From: Variovorax sp. Root473 | GTDB lineage: Bacteria > Pseudomonadota > Gammaproteobacteria > Burkholderiales > Burkholderiaceae_C | Direction: 5' to 3' | Length of the DNA: 64,000 nucleotides | Assembly: GCF_001426505.1 (NCBI RefSeq) | Contig: NZ_LMEV01000012.1 | Coordinates: 62,001 to 126,000 of the forward strand | Shown here: piece by piece, positions 21,166 through 29,219 of the stretch | How positions within the stretch are numbered: the stretch's first letter is position 1 | How the letters are laid out: every line of letters begins with the position of its first letter | The notes under the pieces: generated by a model | Databases searched by the model: none | Seen by the model: the letters and a program-made list of their open reading frames with translations, nothing else | What the model was told of the DNA's origin: nothing | Position numbers and translations under genes: made by a program

Positions 21166-22167
21166 ATGAACGCATCCCTTTCCCGCCGCAGCGTGCTGCG
21201 CACCGGCACTGCCGCCGCCGTGGTCGCCTCGGGCAGCCTCATGGCCTCGCAGGCCTTCTCGCAGCAGGCGCGCAAGCTCACCTTCGCCTGGAACGCGGCG
21301 GCCTTCTGCCTCTCGCCCGTGGTGGTGGCGCAGGAGCGCGGCTACTTCGAGCGCAACGGCCTGCAGGTGGACCTCATCAACTACACGGGCTCCACCGACC
21401 AGTTGCTGGAGTCGCTCGCCACCGCCAAGGCCGACGCGGCCGTGGGCATGATCCACCGCTGGCTCAAGCCGCTCGAATCGGGCTTCGACGTGAAGATCGT
21501 CGGCAGCTCGCACGGTGGCTGCGTGCGCCTCGTGGGCGCCAAGGCTGCGGGCGCCACCAGCCTGGCGAGCCTCAAGGGCAAGATCATCGGCGTGTCGGAC
21601 ATCGCCAGCCCGGGCAAGAACTTCTTCTCGATCCTGCTGGCCAAGAACGGCATCGACGCCGACCGCGACGTGACCTGGCGCCAGTACCCGGCCGACCTGC
21701 TCGACATCGCGGTGAAGAAGGGCGAGATCCACGCCATCGCCGATGGCGACCCGAACGTGTACCTCATCGAGAAACGCAACCAGGGCACCTTCGTCGAGCT
21801 CGCGAGCAACCTTTCGGGCGAGTACAAGGACAAGGTCTGCTGCATCGTCGGCGCGCGCGGCGAGCTGGTGCGCAAGGACAAGGCCACGGTCGCCTCGCTG
21901 GTGCGCGCCATCGCGCAGGCCTCCGACTTCGTGGCCGAGAACCCGAACGAGTCGGCCAAGCTCTTCGCCAAGTATTCGCCGAAGGTGCCGGTCGAAGACC
22001 TGCGTGCACTGCTGGGCACGCTCACGCACAACCACCATCCGCTGGGCAAGAACCTGCGCAACGAGGTGGAGTTCTACGCGCGCGATTTCCGCAGCGTCGG
22101 CGTGCTCAAGAAGACCACCGACCCGGTGCGATTCGCCGAGCATGTGTCTTTCGATCCGTTGGCATGA
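21166..22167 (+). CDS. NMT1/SsuA-like ABC transporter substrate-binding protein
   Basis: A 333-residue periplasmic receptor with a twin-arginine-type signal (MNASLSRRSVLRTGTAAAVV). Mature motifs are SPVVVAQERGYFERNGLQVD, STDQLLESLATAKADAAVG and IIGVSDIASPGKNFFS, the NMT1 fold of sulfonate, taurine and related receptors. It differs from the receptors at 16770 and 25296. The start at 21166 is favoured by CGGAG ten bases upstream; an in-frame ATG at 21136 is an alternative. Its stop overlaps the permease start by ATGA, so it is likely the cognate receptor of that importer. Confidence 0.88.
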   Translation: MNASLSRRSVLRTGTAAAVVASGSLMASQAFSQQARKLTFAWNAAAFCLSPVVVAQERGYFERNGLQVDLINYTGSTDQLLESLATAKADAAVGMIHRWLKPLESGFDVKIVGSSHGGCVRLVGAKAAGATSLASLKGKIIGVSDIASPGKNFFSILLAKNGIDADRDVTWRQYPADLLDIAVKKGEIHAIADGDPNVYLIEKRNQGTFVELASNLSGEYKDKVCCIVGARGELVRKDKATVASLVRAIAQASDFVAENPNESAKLFAKYSPKVPVEDLRALLGTLTHNHHPLGKNLRNEVEFYARDFRSVGVLKKTTDPVRFAEHVSFDPLA

Positions 22168-23228
22168 GCGCCGTCATTGATCAGGTGCTGGAAGCACCGC
22201 AAGCGCCGGGGCAATGGCGCCGCCCCGGCATCGAGAAGGCCGCGCCGGCCGCCGTGTTCGCGCGCCCCGCCGAAGGCTTCGGGCGCACCGGCGCGCTCGC
22301 GAGCGCGGGCTGGATCGCGCTGGGCCTGCTCACTGTCTACTGGCCCAACAAGGCCGTGGGCTTCAGCGACTGGGCCTACACCGACGAGTTCGGCATCGCC
22401 GCCATCGCCATCGGTGCGGCGCTGCTGCTCGTGGCGCTGCTCGGCGCACGTGCGGGCCGCGTCGCACGCACGCTGCGGCCGGCCGGGCCGTGGCTGGTCG
22501 CGCTGCCGGTGCTGTTCGCCCTCTGGGAAATCGCGACGGCCAAGCTCGCGTTGCTGCCCACGCCGTTCTTCGCGCCGCCGCAGAGCCTCGTTGAAACCTA
22601 CATCGACGACTGGCGCCGCCTCGGCGAAAGCCTGGCGCACTCGGCGCGGCTGCTCGCCCACGGCTTCGTGCTGGGCGCGCTGGCGGGCTTTCTCACGGGC
22701 GTGACCATCGGCTGGTCGCGCATCGCGGGCTACTGGGTGCATCCGGTGCTGCGCTTCGTGGGGCCGGTGCCGGCCTCGGCGCTGCTGCCGCTGGCGTTCT
22801 TCTTCTTTCCGTCGAGCTATGCGGCGGCCGTGTTCCTCATCGCGCTGGCCACGGGCTTTCCGGTCGCGGTGCTGACGTGGTCGGGCGTGGCGGGCGTCAA
22901 CCGCAACTACTACGACGTGGCGCGCACCATGGGCGCGAGCGAGCGCTTCCTGGTGCTTCGCGTGGCCGTTCCCGCCGCGCTGCCGCAGGTGTTCGTGGGC
23001 CTGTTCATGGGGCTGGGCGCCGCGTTCTCGGTGCTGGTGACGGCCGAGATGATGGGCGTGAAGGCCGGGTTGGGCTTCTACCTCTCGTGGGCGCAGGGCT
23101 GGGCCTCGTACTCGAACATGTACGCGGCGCTGATCGTGATGGCGCTGCTGTGCTCGGGCCTGATCACGCTGCTGTTCAAGGTGCGCGACCGCGTGCTGTC
23201 GTGGCAGAAGGGGACCGTGAAATGGTAG
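22164..23228 (+). CDS. ABC transporter permease (SsuC/TauC-like)
   Basis: A 354-residue inner-membrane protein with two N-terminal hydrophobic segments (about 45-62 and 76-92) before the standard binding-protein-dependent permease core. The cytoplasmic coupling loop reads YYDVARTMGASERFLVLRVA then VPAALPQVFVGL, an EAA-type motif. The extra N-terminal helices make it about 80-100 residues longer than ordinary SsuC. It forms the importer with the ATPase that starts 7 bp before its end and probably with the receptor at 21166. Confidence 0.87.
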   Translation: MSAVIDQVLEAPQAPGQWRRPGIEKAAPAAVFARPAEGFGRTGALASAGWIALGLLTVYWPNKAVGFSDWAYTDEFGIAAIAIGAALLLVALLGARAGRVARTLRPAGPWLVALPVLFALWEIATAKLALLPTPFFAPPQSLVETYIDDWRRLGESLAHSARLLAHGFVLGALAGFLTGVTIGWSRIAGYWVHPVLRFVGPVPASALLPLAFFFFPSSYAAAVFLIALATGFPVAVLTWSGVAGVNRNYYDVARTMGASERFLVLRVAVPAALPQVFVGLFMGLGAAFSVLVTAEMMGVKAGLGFYLSWAQGWASYSNMYAALIVMALLCSGLITLLFKVRDRVLSWQKGTVKW

Positions 23229-24010
23229 CCACCGTTGAAGCCAACGTGCGCCAGGCCGGCGCGCAGATCGACATCCATGGCGTGAGCCACTGGTTCGACG
23301 TGCCGGCGGGTCCGCTGCAGGTGCTCGACGACATCGACCTCACGGTGAAGCCCGGCGAGTTCGTCGCGCTGCTCGGGCCGAGCGGCTGCGGCAAGTCGAC
23401 GCTGCTGCGCCTCGTGGCCGGGCTGGAGCCCGCCACGGCCGGGCGCATCACGCAGGACGGCGCACCCATCACGCGGCCCGACCCGTCGCGCATCGTCGTG
23501 TTTCAAGACCCGACGCTCTACCCCTGGCGCAGCGTGTGGGACAACGTGGCGCTCGGCCTGCAGGCGCGCGGCGTGCTCAAGGCGCAGCGCGGGCGCGTCG
23601 ACGAGGCGCTGAAGCTCGTCGGCCTCACCGACTTCGCCAAAGCCTTTCCGCACCAGCTCTCGGGCGGCATGGCGCAGCGCGTGGCGCTGGCGCGCGCGCT
23701 GGTCAACGACCCGCAACTGCTGGTGCTCGACGAGCCGCTGGGCAAGCTCGACTCGCTCACGCGCATCGCGATGCAGAGCGAGCTGGTCAACCTGTGGCAG
23801 CGCGCGGGCTTCTCGGCGCTGCTGGTGACGCACGACGTGGAAGAAGCGCTGTTCCTTGCCAACCGCGTGATCGTGCTGAGCGACCGGCCCGCGCGCATTG
23901 CGGCGGAACTCGTGGTCGACCTGCCGTACCCGCGGCATCGCGGCGATGCGCGGCTGGCGGAACTCCGTCACGAAGCGCTGCGCCACCTGGGGCTCGACGC
24001 CACCTGGTAG
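23222..24010 (+). CDS. ABC transporter ATP-binding protein (SsuB/TauB-like)
   Basis: A 262-residue nucleotide-binding subunit. Walker A GPSGCGKST (52-60), Q-loop VFQDPTLYPW, signature LSGGMAQRVALARAL (146 onward), Walker B LLVLDEPLGKLD (Asp170, Glu171) and switch VTHDVEEA are all intact. It powers import of the organosulfur compound through the permease at 22164, whose 3' end it overlaps by 7 bp. The opening segment IDIHGVSHWFDVPAG is close to SsuB-type ATPases. Confidence 0.92.
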   Translation: MVATVEANVRQAGAQIDIHGVSHWFDVPAGPLQVLDDIDLTVKPGEFVALLGPSGCGKSTLLRLVAGLEPATAGRITQDGAPITRPDPSRIVVFQDPTLYPWRSVWDNVALGLQARGVLKAQRGRVDEALKLVGLTDFAKAFPHQLSGGMAQRVALARALVNDPQLLVLDEPLGKLDSLTRIAMQSELVNLWQRAGFSALLVTHDVEEALFLANRVIVLSDRPARIAAELVVDLPYPRHRGDARLAELRHEALRHLGLDATW

Positions 24011-24119
24011 ATGTAGCTCGCCCCCAGGCTGCGCGCACTTCGTGTCGCGTCGCCAACCCCCTACCGGGGGCGGGCCGGCCGCTTCGGGCGGCTGTGCGCG
24101 GCGGCCCCCTTGAACAGAT
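24011..24119. repeat. GC-rich intergenic element with hairpins, possible Comamonadaceae interspersed repeat
   Basis: This 109-bp spacer contains CCCCCTACCGGGGG (palindromic core) followed by GGCCGGCCGCTTCGGGCGGC, also self-pairing. From memory, similar CACTTCGTGTCGC...ACCGGGGG units recur many times in Variovorax-type genomes; only one copy is in this window. It interrupts the otherwise tightly packed plus-strand operon and could act in mRNA processing or as a weak terminator. Confidence 0.4.
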
Positions 24120-25262
24120 ATGAACGCTCTGGCGGAAGCCGACTGGCTCAATTTCCTGATCGACCTGCTCCAGGGCGCCCAACTGCAGTTGCTGCGCGTG
24201 CTCGATGCGCTCGGCCTCGTGCAAAGGGTGCACGGCCAGCCGGCGTGGCCGTGGGCGCACCGGCTGTCGGGCGAGAACCTGCTGATCGACCTGGGGCAGG
24301 CGCGCAGCCTCGCGTGGACGCTGGTGTGCATCGGCGTTGCTTTGCTGCTGCTGTTGATCGCGTTGCTCTGGCGGCGCCCGCGCTGGTACCTGCTCGCGCT
24401 GGTGCCGATGCTGCTGATCGCCGCGCCCTGGCCCCACGCGAACGTCGTGCTGGTGCCGGCGACGCCGACGAGTTTGCAGGTGTCGCCGACCGGCTTCACG
24501 GCCGCCTCCATCGCGCAGGGGCGCGCGCTCTACGCGCAGCACTGCGTGAACTGCCACGGCACCGACGGCAAGGGCGAAGGGCCGCTGGCCGCGTCGCTGG
24601 CCGTGTGGCCGCCGAACCTCACGGGCCCGCTGCTGTGGCGCCGCGCCGATGGCGACCTGCTCTGGCGCGTGCTTCACGGCACCGCCGCCATGCCCGGATT
24701 TGAGGGCCCGCTCGACGCGGCCGACGCCTGGGCACTCATCGACTACATGAAGGCGCAGGGCGCGGGCCAGAGCCTGCGTGCGCTGGGCCACTGGCCGCAA
24801 CCCGTCGGCCTGCCCGACATGGCGGTGCGCTGCGGCGCGCAGGCGCCCCGCTCGCTCGCGCAGTGGCGCGGGCAGCGTGTGCGCGTCGTGGCAGGCGCCG
24901 TTGCGCCGAGCGAAGACCCGCGCCTGGTGACGGTGCAGCTGCTGCCGCCCGGGGCGAAGGCGGCGGGCGTCACCGCCGATTGCGTGGCCGATTCACCGGC
25001 CGCGTGGGAGGCGCTGGCGCTCATCGCGGGCACCGACCAGCTCGCGGGCATGCAGCTCATCGCCGACCGCGACGGCTGGCTGCGCGTGCGCGGCCTGCCG
25101 GGGCAAGCGGGCTGGTCCGACGACGACCTGCTGTGCCGCAGCGACAGCCCGTCGGCCGCCTTGGCGAAAGGCGCCGTGCAGCCACCCGATGGCCTGGGCG
25201 CGCTCATCGCCCGCATGGACGCCGAGCCGGTGCGCTTCGTCAAGGGCGGCTTCATCCACTGA
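24120..25262 (+). CDS. Membrane-anchored c-type cytochrome with extra C-terminal domain
   Basis: A 380-residue protein. Hydrophobic segments lie at about 66-84 and 89-103. One haem-c site is at CVNCH (Cys142, Cys145, His146) in ALYAQHCVNCHGTDGKGEGP, and AAMPGFEGPL is the likely Met ligand region. The last 150 residues (from about 230) have no motif I can name. The haem domain should face the periplasm. A cytochrome inside a sulfonate-type operon implies electron transfer from a periplasmic oxidation, for example of sulfite or a thiol; the partner is unknown. The N-terminal 60 residues are amphipathic and uncharacterised. Confidence 0.75.
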   Translation: MNALAEADWLNFLIDLLQGAQLQLLRVLDALGLVQRVHGQPAWPWAHRLSGENLLIDLGQARSLAWTLVCIGVALLLLLIALLWRRPRWYLLALVPMLLIAAPWPHANVVLVPATPTSLQVSPTGFTAASIAQGRALYAQHCVNCHGTDGKGEGPLAASLAVWPPNLTGPLLWRRADGDLLWRVLHGTAAMPGFEGPLDAADAWALIDYMKAQGAGQSLRALGHWPQPVGLPDMAVRCGAQAPRSLAQWRGQRVRVVAGAVAPSEDPRLVTVQLLPPGAKAAGVTADCVADSPAAWEALALIAGTDQLAGMQLIADRDGWLRVRGLPGQAGWSDDDLLCRSDSPSAALAKGAVQPPDGLGALIARMDAEPVRFVKGGFIH

Positions 25263-25295
25263 TTTCCTTTTCATTGCTTCACCGGAGAACACACC

Positions 25296-26258
25296 ATGAC
25301 CTCGCACCTCGACCGATCGCGCCGCCAGCTGCTTGCCGGCGGCCTTGCCGCTGCCACGACCGCCACCTTGCCTGCCTTCGTCCGCGCCCAGGGCCGCCCG
25401 GTGCTCAAGGCCGGCGACCAGAAGGGCGGGCTGCGCGCGCTGCTCGAAGCGGCGGGCGGGCTCGAAGGCCTGGGCTATGCCATCCAGTGGTCGGAGTTCC
25501 CGGCCGCCGCGCCGCTGGCCGAGGCGCTGAACGCGGGTGCGGTCGATTCGGGCCCGATCGGCGATGCGCCGCTGATCTTCGCGCTCGCGGCCGGCACGCG
25601 CGTCAAGGCCATCGGCGCGAACCGCTCGGACGCGTACGGCACGGCGGTGCTGGTGCGGCCCGATTCGCCACTCAAGAACGCGGCCGAGCTCAAGGGCAGG
25701 AGCATCGCCACCAACCGCGGCTCCATCGGCCACTACGTCACGCTCAAGGCGATCACGGCGGCGGGCCTGAAGCCCGAGGACGTGAACCTGCGCTTCCTCG
25801 CACCGGCCGACGCCAAGCTCGCGCTCACGCAGGGCTCGGTCGATGCCTGGGCCACCTGGGAGCCCTACACCGCACTCGCCGAGGTCAGCCGCCATGCGCG
25901 CGTGCTGGTGAGCGGACGCGGCCTGCTGCCGGGCTTGAGCTACCTCGCGGCGACCGATGCGGCCATCGCCGCCAAGCGGCCGGTGCTGCAGGACTTTTTG
26001 CAGCGCGTGGTAAAGGCGCAGCGCTGGTCGTACCGCAACGTCGATGCGTTCTCGGCCACGCTCGCCCGCATCATCGGCATCCCGCCCGAGGCGGCGAAGC
26101 TGCAGTTCGAGCGCCGCCAGCAGCAGTGGATTCCCATCGACGCGCAAGTCATCGCCGACCAGCAGGGCACGGCCGATTTCTATCGGCAGGTGGGGCTCAT
26201 CAAGCAGCCGCTCGACGTGAAGGGCACGTTCGACACCGGCTTCGGCGCCATTGCCTAG
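25296..26258 (+). CDS. SsuA-like ABC transporter substrate-binding protein
   Basis: A 320-residue receptor with a twin-arginine-type signal (SRRQLLAGGLAAATTATLPA) cleaved near VRAQG. Motifs are VLKAGDQKGGLRALLEAAGG, EALNAGAVDSGPIGDAPLI, LVRPDSPLKNAAELKGRSIA and VDAWATWEPY, the sulfonate-receptor pattern, close to the protein at 16770-17741. It is the third binding protein of the island and presumably shares the importer at 22164-24010. A clear AGGAG-like site (CGGAGA) precedes the ATG. Its TAG stop overlaps the stop of the converging AraC gene in the tetranucleotide CTAG. Confidence 0.87.
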   Translation: MTSHLDRSRRQLLAGGLAAATTATLPAFVRAQGRPVLKAGDQKGGLRALLEAAGGLEGLGYAIQWSEFPAAAPLAEALNAGAVDSGPIGDAPLIFALAAGTRVKAIGANRSDAYGTAVLVRPDSPLKNAAELKGRSIATNRGSIGHYVTLKAITAAGLKPEDVNLRFLAPADAKLALTQGSVDAWATWEPYTALAEVSRHARVLVSGRGLLPGLSYLAATDAAIAAKRPVLQDFLQRVVKAQRWSYRNVDAFSATLARIIGIPPEAAKLQFERRQQQWIPIDAQVIADQQGTADFYRQVGLIKQPLDVKGTFDTGFGAIA

Positions 26259-27289
26259 AAGCGTCGTTCGAGCGCCTGCACGCGGAAATCCTGCGGCGCG
26301 ATGCCGTAGGTGCGACGGAAGGCGCGGCTGAAGTCCGAGGCGCTGCCAAAACCCGCGCCGTAGGCGATGTCGGTCACCATCACGTGCGGGTAGCGCACGA
26401 GGTCGCTCGCCGCCTGGCGCAATCGCAGGCTGCGGATGTAGCTGCCCAGCCCACCCTCGTGCTGGAACATGCGGTACAGCGTGGGGCGCGGCAGTTGCAG
26501 CGCGGCCAGCACGCTCTCGGGCGTGAGGTCGGTGTGGTGCAGGTGGGTCTGCACATGGCGGCGCACCTTGTCGAACATGGCGGCGCGTGCCGCGGCGCGC
26601 GCGTTGCCTTCGAAGCCGGCCTGCGTGCCGAAAGCCGACACCACCAGTTGCGCGCCGGTGCGCACCGAACTCTGGGCCGCCGCCGGCGTCATGCCGCCGA
26701 TGTGGTGCGCCAACGAGATCGCGTGCCCCGCCGCCAGCCGCGCCAGCGGCGTGGTGCAGGCGAGCCTGCGGCCGTGCAGGGCCTCGGGGTCGGGGAAGGT
26801 CTCCTGCACCAGCGCGCCGGGCACGAAGAAGGTGTGAACCCGGCAGTCGCTGCGCCGCAGGCGCACCGGCTGGTTCATGTCCAGCGCGAGGATGGTGGCC
26901 GTGCCCGCAGGCGCCGGCGGCGGCTCGCCCTTGCGCAGGGCGCGCGGCGCGGCGCGCACCCGCACGTCGTCCATGCGGCCGTGCTCGAACACATGGAATG
27001 CGAAGTCGCGCACGCTGTCGGTCGACACGCGCGCCAGCGAGCGCTCCATCACCAGCGCGTCGGCGCGGCAATCGGTGAAGACGAGGCCGCCCACGTCGTA
27101 GCGGTCGATCGCGGCATGGAACGGGCGCTGGAGCGCATCGGACGACGGCAGCGCGTCCATCACATGGCCGACGCGCGCGCGCCAGGCCAGGAACTGCCGG
27201 TCGGGCGGCTCCGTGAACACATCGAAGTGACTGTGCGCCACGCCCGGGGAGAGGGGGCGTTCGGGGATCGTGGCGGCGGGCTGTGTCAT
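26255..27289 (-). CDS. AraC family transcriptional regulator
   Basis: A 344-residue regulator with an N-terminal AraC-binding-like domain and a C-terminal helix-turn-helix pair: LTPESVLAALQLPRPTLYRM, then VTDIAYGAGFGSASDFSRAF and RRTYGIAPQDFR. It closes the organosulfur island and converges on it, so it could regulate the island or an unlinked target. The start at MTQPAATIPE (27289) was preferred to an in-frame ATG at 27334. AT-rich palindromes lie upstream (27336-27378). Confidence 0.83.
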   Translation of the reverse strand: MTQPAATIPERPLSPGVAHSHFDVFTEPPDRQFLAWRARVGHVMDALPSSDALQRPFHAAIDRYDVGGLVFTDCRADALVMERSLARVSTDSVRDFAFHVFEHGRMDDVRVRAAPRALRKGEPPPAPAGTATILALDMNQPVRLRRSDCRVHTFFVPGALVQETFPDPEALHGRRLACTTPLARLAAGHAISLAHHIGGMTPAAAQSSVRTGAQLVVSAFGTQAGFEGNARAAARAAMFDKVRRHVQTHLHHTDLTPESVLAALQLPRPTLYRMFQHEGGLGSYIRSLRLRQAASDLVRYPHVMVTDIAYGAGFGSASDFSRAFRRTYGIAPQDFRVQALERRF

Positions 27290-27335
27290 GGACGGGGTTG
27301 AAGCGGCGCCGGGGGGAAGAGCCGCTCTCGCCAAA

Positions 27336-27378
27336 TAGTACTAACTAGTCGTTAAAAAGTTCACACATTTTGCAAAAT
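27336..27378. promoter_or_regulatory. AT-rich palindrome cluster in the AraC/LuxR divergent region
   Basis: TAGTACTA (27336-27343), ACTAGT (27344-27349) and the perfect 12-bp palindrome ATTTTGCAAAAT (27367-27378) lie in the 225-bp gap between the divergent AraC (start 27289) and LuxR-type (start 27515) genes. They are candidate operators or promoter elements for either gene. Confidence 0.4.
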
Positions 27379-27514
27379 TCTCCCAAGAACTGAGACGCAC
27401 GGTCAAGCCGGTTTTTGCATCGCCCTCAGGCTTGCGACAGGGCCTCCCGCTGGATTGCGTCGGAGTGCCCGGTTCTTTTTCCCCTGAGCGTTGACCGACC
27501 GAGCGAGCATTGAC

Positions 27515-28018
27515 ATGTCCAAAGGAAGCGCCGAACTGCGTGCCATGTCGGCACTGGACGACGGGCCGACCCTGAGCCCAGGGGTGGCCGCGAACGCCGC
27601 CGCGCGGCTCTTTGCACAAGCCAACCAGTTGCAACTGGCCAACCTGATGGCGGCGGTCGAGCGCGGCGACGTGTGGGCGGCCGCGCGCACGGCGCGCCAG
27701 ATCGTGTGCGACATCGAGGAAGCGCACGGGCTCGACAAGGCGCACGAAGAAGCCTGCGATGAGGGCCTGCTCTCGCCGCGCGAACTCAAGGTACTGGAAC
27801 TCGTGGCCCAGGGCTGGAGCAACCGTCGCGTGGCCGAGGCGCTGCACCGCTCCGACAGCACGGTCGCCAGCCAGATCAAGAGCATCTATCGCAAGCTGTC
27901 GGTCCATTCGCGCACGCAAGCCGTGCACGAGGCGACACGGCGCGGGCTGCTGCGTCCGTCGGGCGCGACGCAGCCGCGGGTGATCAGGTTTCCGGCTCCT
28001 GCGCCTGCGCGCAACTGA
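27515..28018 (+). CDS. LuxR family HTH transcriptional regulator
   Basis: A 167-residue protein with a C-terminal LuxR/FixJ-type helix-turn-helix: LSPRELKVLELVAQGWSNRR, then VAEALHRSDSTVASQIKSIY and RKLSVHSRTQAVHEA. The first 90 residues are helical and carry no receiver or autoinducer domain motif, so the input signal is unknown. It stands alone between the AraC gene and a decayed peptidase fragment; the M20 peptidase lost at 28084-28323 may once have been its target. The ATG at 27515 is preferred to a TTG at 27491. Confidence 0.8.
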   Translation: MSKGSAELRAMSALDDGPTLSPGVAANAAARLFAQANQLQLANLMAAVERGDVWAAARTARQIVCDIEEAHGLDKAHEEACDEGLLSPRELKVLELVAQGWSNRRVAEALHRSDSTVASQIKSIYRKLSVHSRTQAVHEATRRGLLRPSGATQPRVIRFPAPAPARN

Positions 28019-28083
28019 GCCATAGGAAGCCAACCGGCGGCGATGCCGGGCTCGCGGATCTCGGCCGCCACAAGGTCGCCGCG

Positions 28084-28323
28084 TTGCAGCCGGTCGCGCA
28101 CGGTGATCTCGCCTGTGATGCCCTGGCCACCGTCCTGCAGCACGAAGTTGGCGATGCCTCGAAGCGGTTGCTGGCCGGCACGGATGTGCTGCAGATGCCG
28201 TTTGCGACCATTCCGCTGGTGAACGCCGACATCAACCAGCACGCAGCGAACGAGAACCTGCCCATGGGCAACGACGTGACCGGCGTGCAGACGGTTTACG
28301 CGCTGATGACGCACGGGTTCTGA
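28084..28323 (+). pseudogene. Remnant of an M20-family peptidase C-terminus
   Basis: The frame ending at 28323 encodes MPFATIPLVNADINQHAANE followed by NLPMGNDVTGVQTVYALM. This resembles the extreme C-terminus of M20/ArgE-type metallopeptidases (VPxxNxDxNQHxxxENLRxxNxxxGv), including the zinc-ligand His. Only about 45 residues are recognisable and the catalytic part is missing. The upstream portion lacks a proper start and runs back into the end of the LuxR gene. It is best read as a relic left by a deletion rather than a working gene. Confidence 0.6.
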
Positions 28324-28344
28324 GCCCGCACGAGCCTTTGTCGT

Positions 28345-29196
28345 TCAAGCCCCTTTGCCGGGCTTCTGCGCCTGCTCGCAGGTCACCTGGATCAGCTCGC
28401 GCTGGTCCAGCGTCGCGCCGAAGCGCACCGCACTGAGGCAGCCGCCCCACACGCAGCCCGTGTCGGTCGACAGCAGGTCGGGCCGCGACAGCCAGCCCAG
28501 CGTCGACCAGTGGCCGAACGCGACGGTGGCCGCGGCGCTCTTGCGGCCCGGCACGTCGAACCACGGCAGGAAGCCCTCGGGGCCGGGAATCGCGCCGTCC
28601 TTGCTCTCGAACTCCATCACGCCTTCGGGCGTGCAGTAGCGCAGGCGCGTCAGCGCATTGACGATCACGCGCAGCCGCGCATGGCCCGTGAGCGCGTCGT
28701 CCCAGTGGTCGGGCGTGTTGCCGTACATCTCGTGCAGGAAGTCGCCCAGTGCGGGGCCGCGCAGCACCGATTCGACCTCTGATGCCAATGCGAGCGTCTC
28801 GCCCACCGTCCACTGCGGCAGCACGCCGGCGTGCACCATCAGCAGGTCGCCACCGCCGACCTGCCTGTGCAGCGCCATGTGCTGCTGGCGCAGCCAGTCG
28901 AGCATCGCCTCGCTGTCGGGAGCGGCCAGCAGCCCGGCCACCGTGTCCTTGCGGCCCGGCTTGCGCACGCCGTGCGCCACGCCCAGCAGGTGCAGGTCGT
29001 GGTTGCCCAAGAGGCTCAGCGCCGCCGCGCCGTAGCCCTGCAGGCGGCGCAGCACCGCCGCCGAATCGGGGCCCCGGTTGACCAGGTCGCCGAGCACCAC
29101 GAGCGTGTCGCGGCTGGGAGAAAAATCGATCTTGTCGAGCAGCCGGCCCAGGGGGGCATCGCAGCCCTGGACGTCGCCGATACAGTAAAGTGACAT
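28345..29196 (-). CDS. apaH: Symmetrical bis(5'-nucleosyl)-tetraphosphatase
   Basis: A 283-residue calcineurin-like phosphoesterase, the usual ApaH length. Metal motifs GDVQG (7-11), GDLVNRGPDS and LLGNHDLHLLG are intact, followed by LMVHAGVLPQW and FGHWSTLGWL. It hydrolyses Ap4A to two ADP (EC 3.6.1.41), also removing Np4 caps from RNA. It is divergent from the CNNM-type gene with only 23 bp between starts, so the promoters must overlap the coding ends or the leaders are very short. Confidence 0.95.
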   Translation of the reverse strand: MSLYCIGDVQGCDAPLGRLLDKIDFSPSRDTLVVLGDLVNRGPDSAAVLRRLQGYGAAALSLLGNHDLHLLGVAHGVRKPGRKDTVAGLLAAPDSEAMLDWLRQQHMALHRQVGGGDLLMVHAGVLPQWTVGETLALASEVESVLRGPALGDFLHEMYGNTPDHWDDALTGHARLRVIVNALTRLRYCTPEGVMEFESKDGAIPGPEGFLPWFDVPGRKSAAATVAFGHWSTLGWLSRPDLLSTDTGCVWGGCLSAVRFGATLDQRELIQVTCEQAQKPGKGA

Positions 29197-29219
29197 TCCC
29201 TCATTCTCCCCCTCTGTTC

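Noticed and set aside
17738..21175. Open frame of over 1100 codons on the minus strand across the sulfur island
   Set aside because: Only its 3' part (17738-18970) is the real acyl-CoA-dehydrogenase-like gene; the rest is the antisense shadow of the monooxygenase and aldolase genes, open because of high GC.
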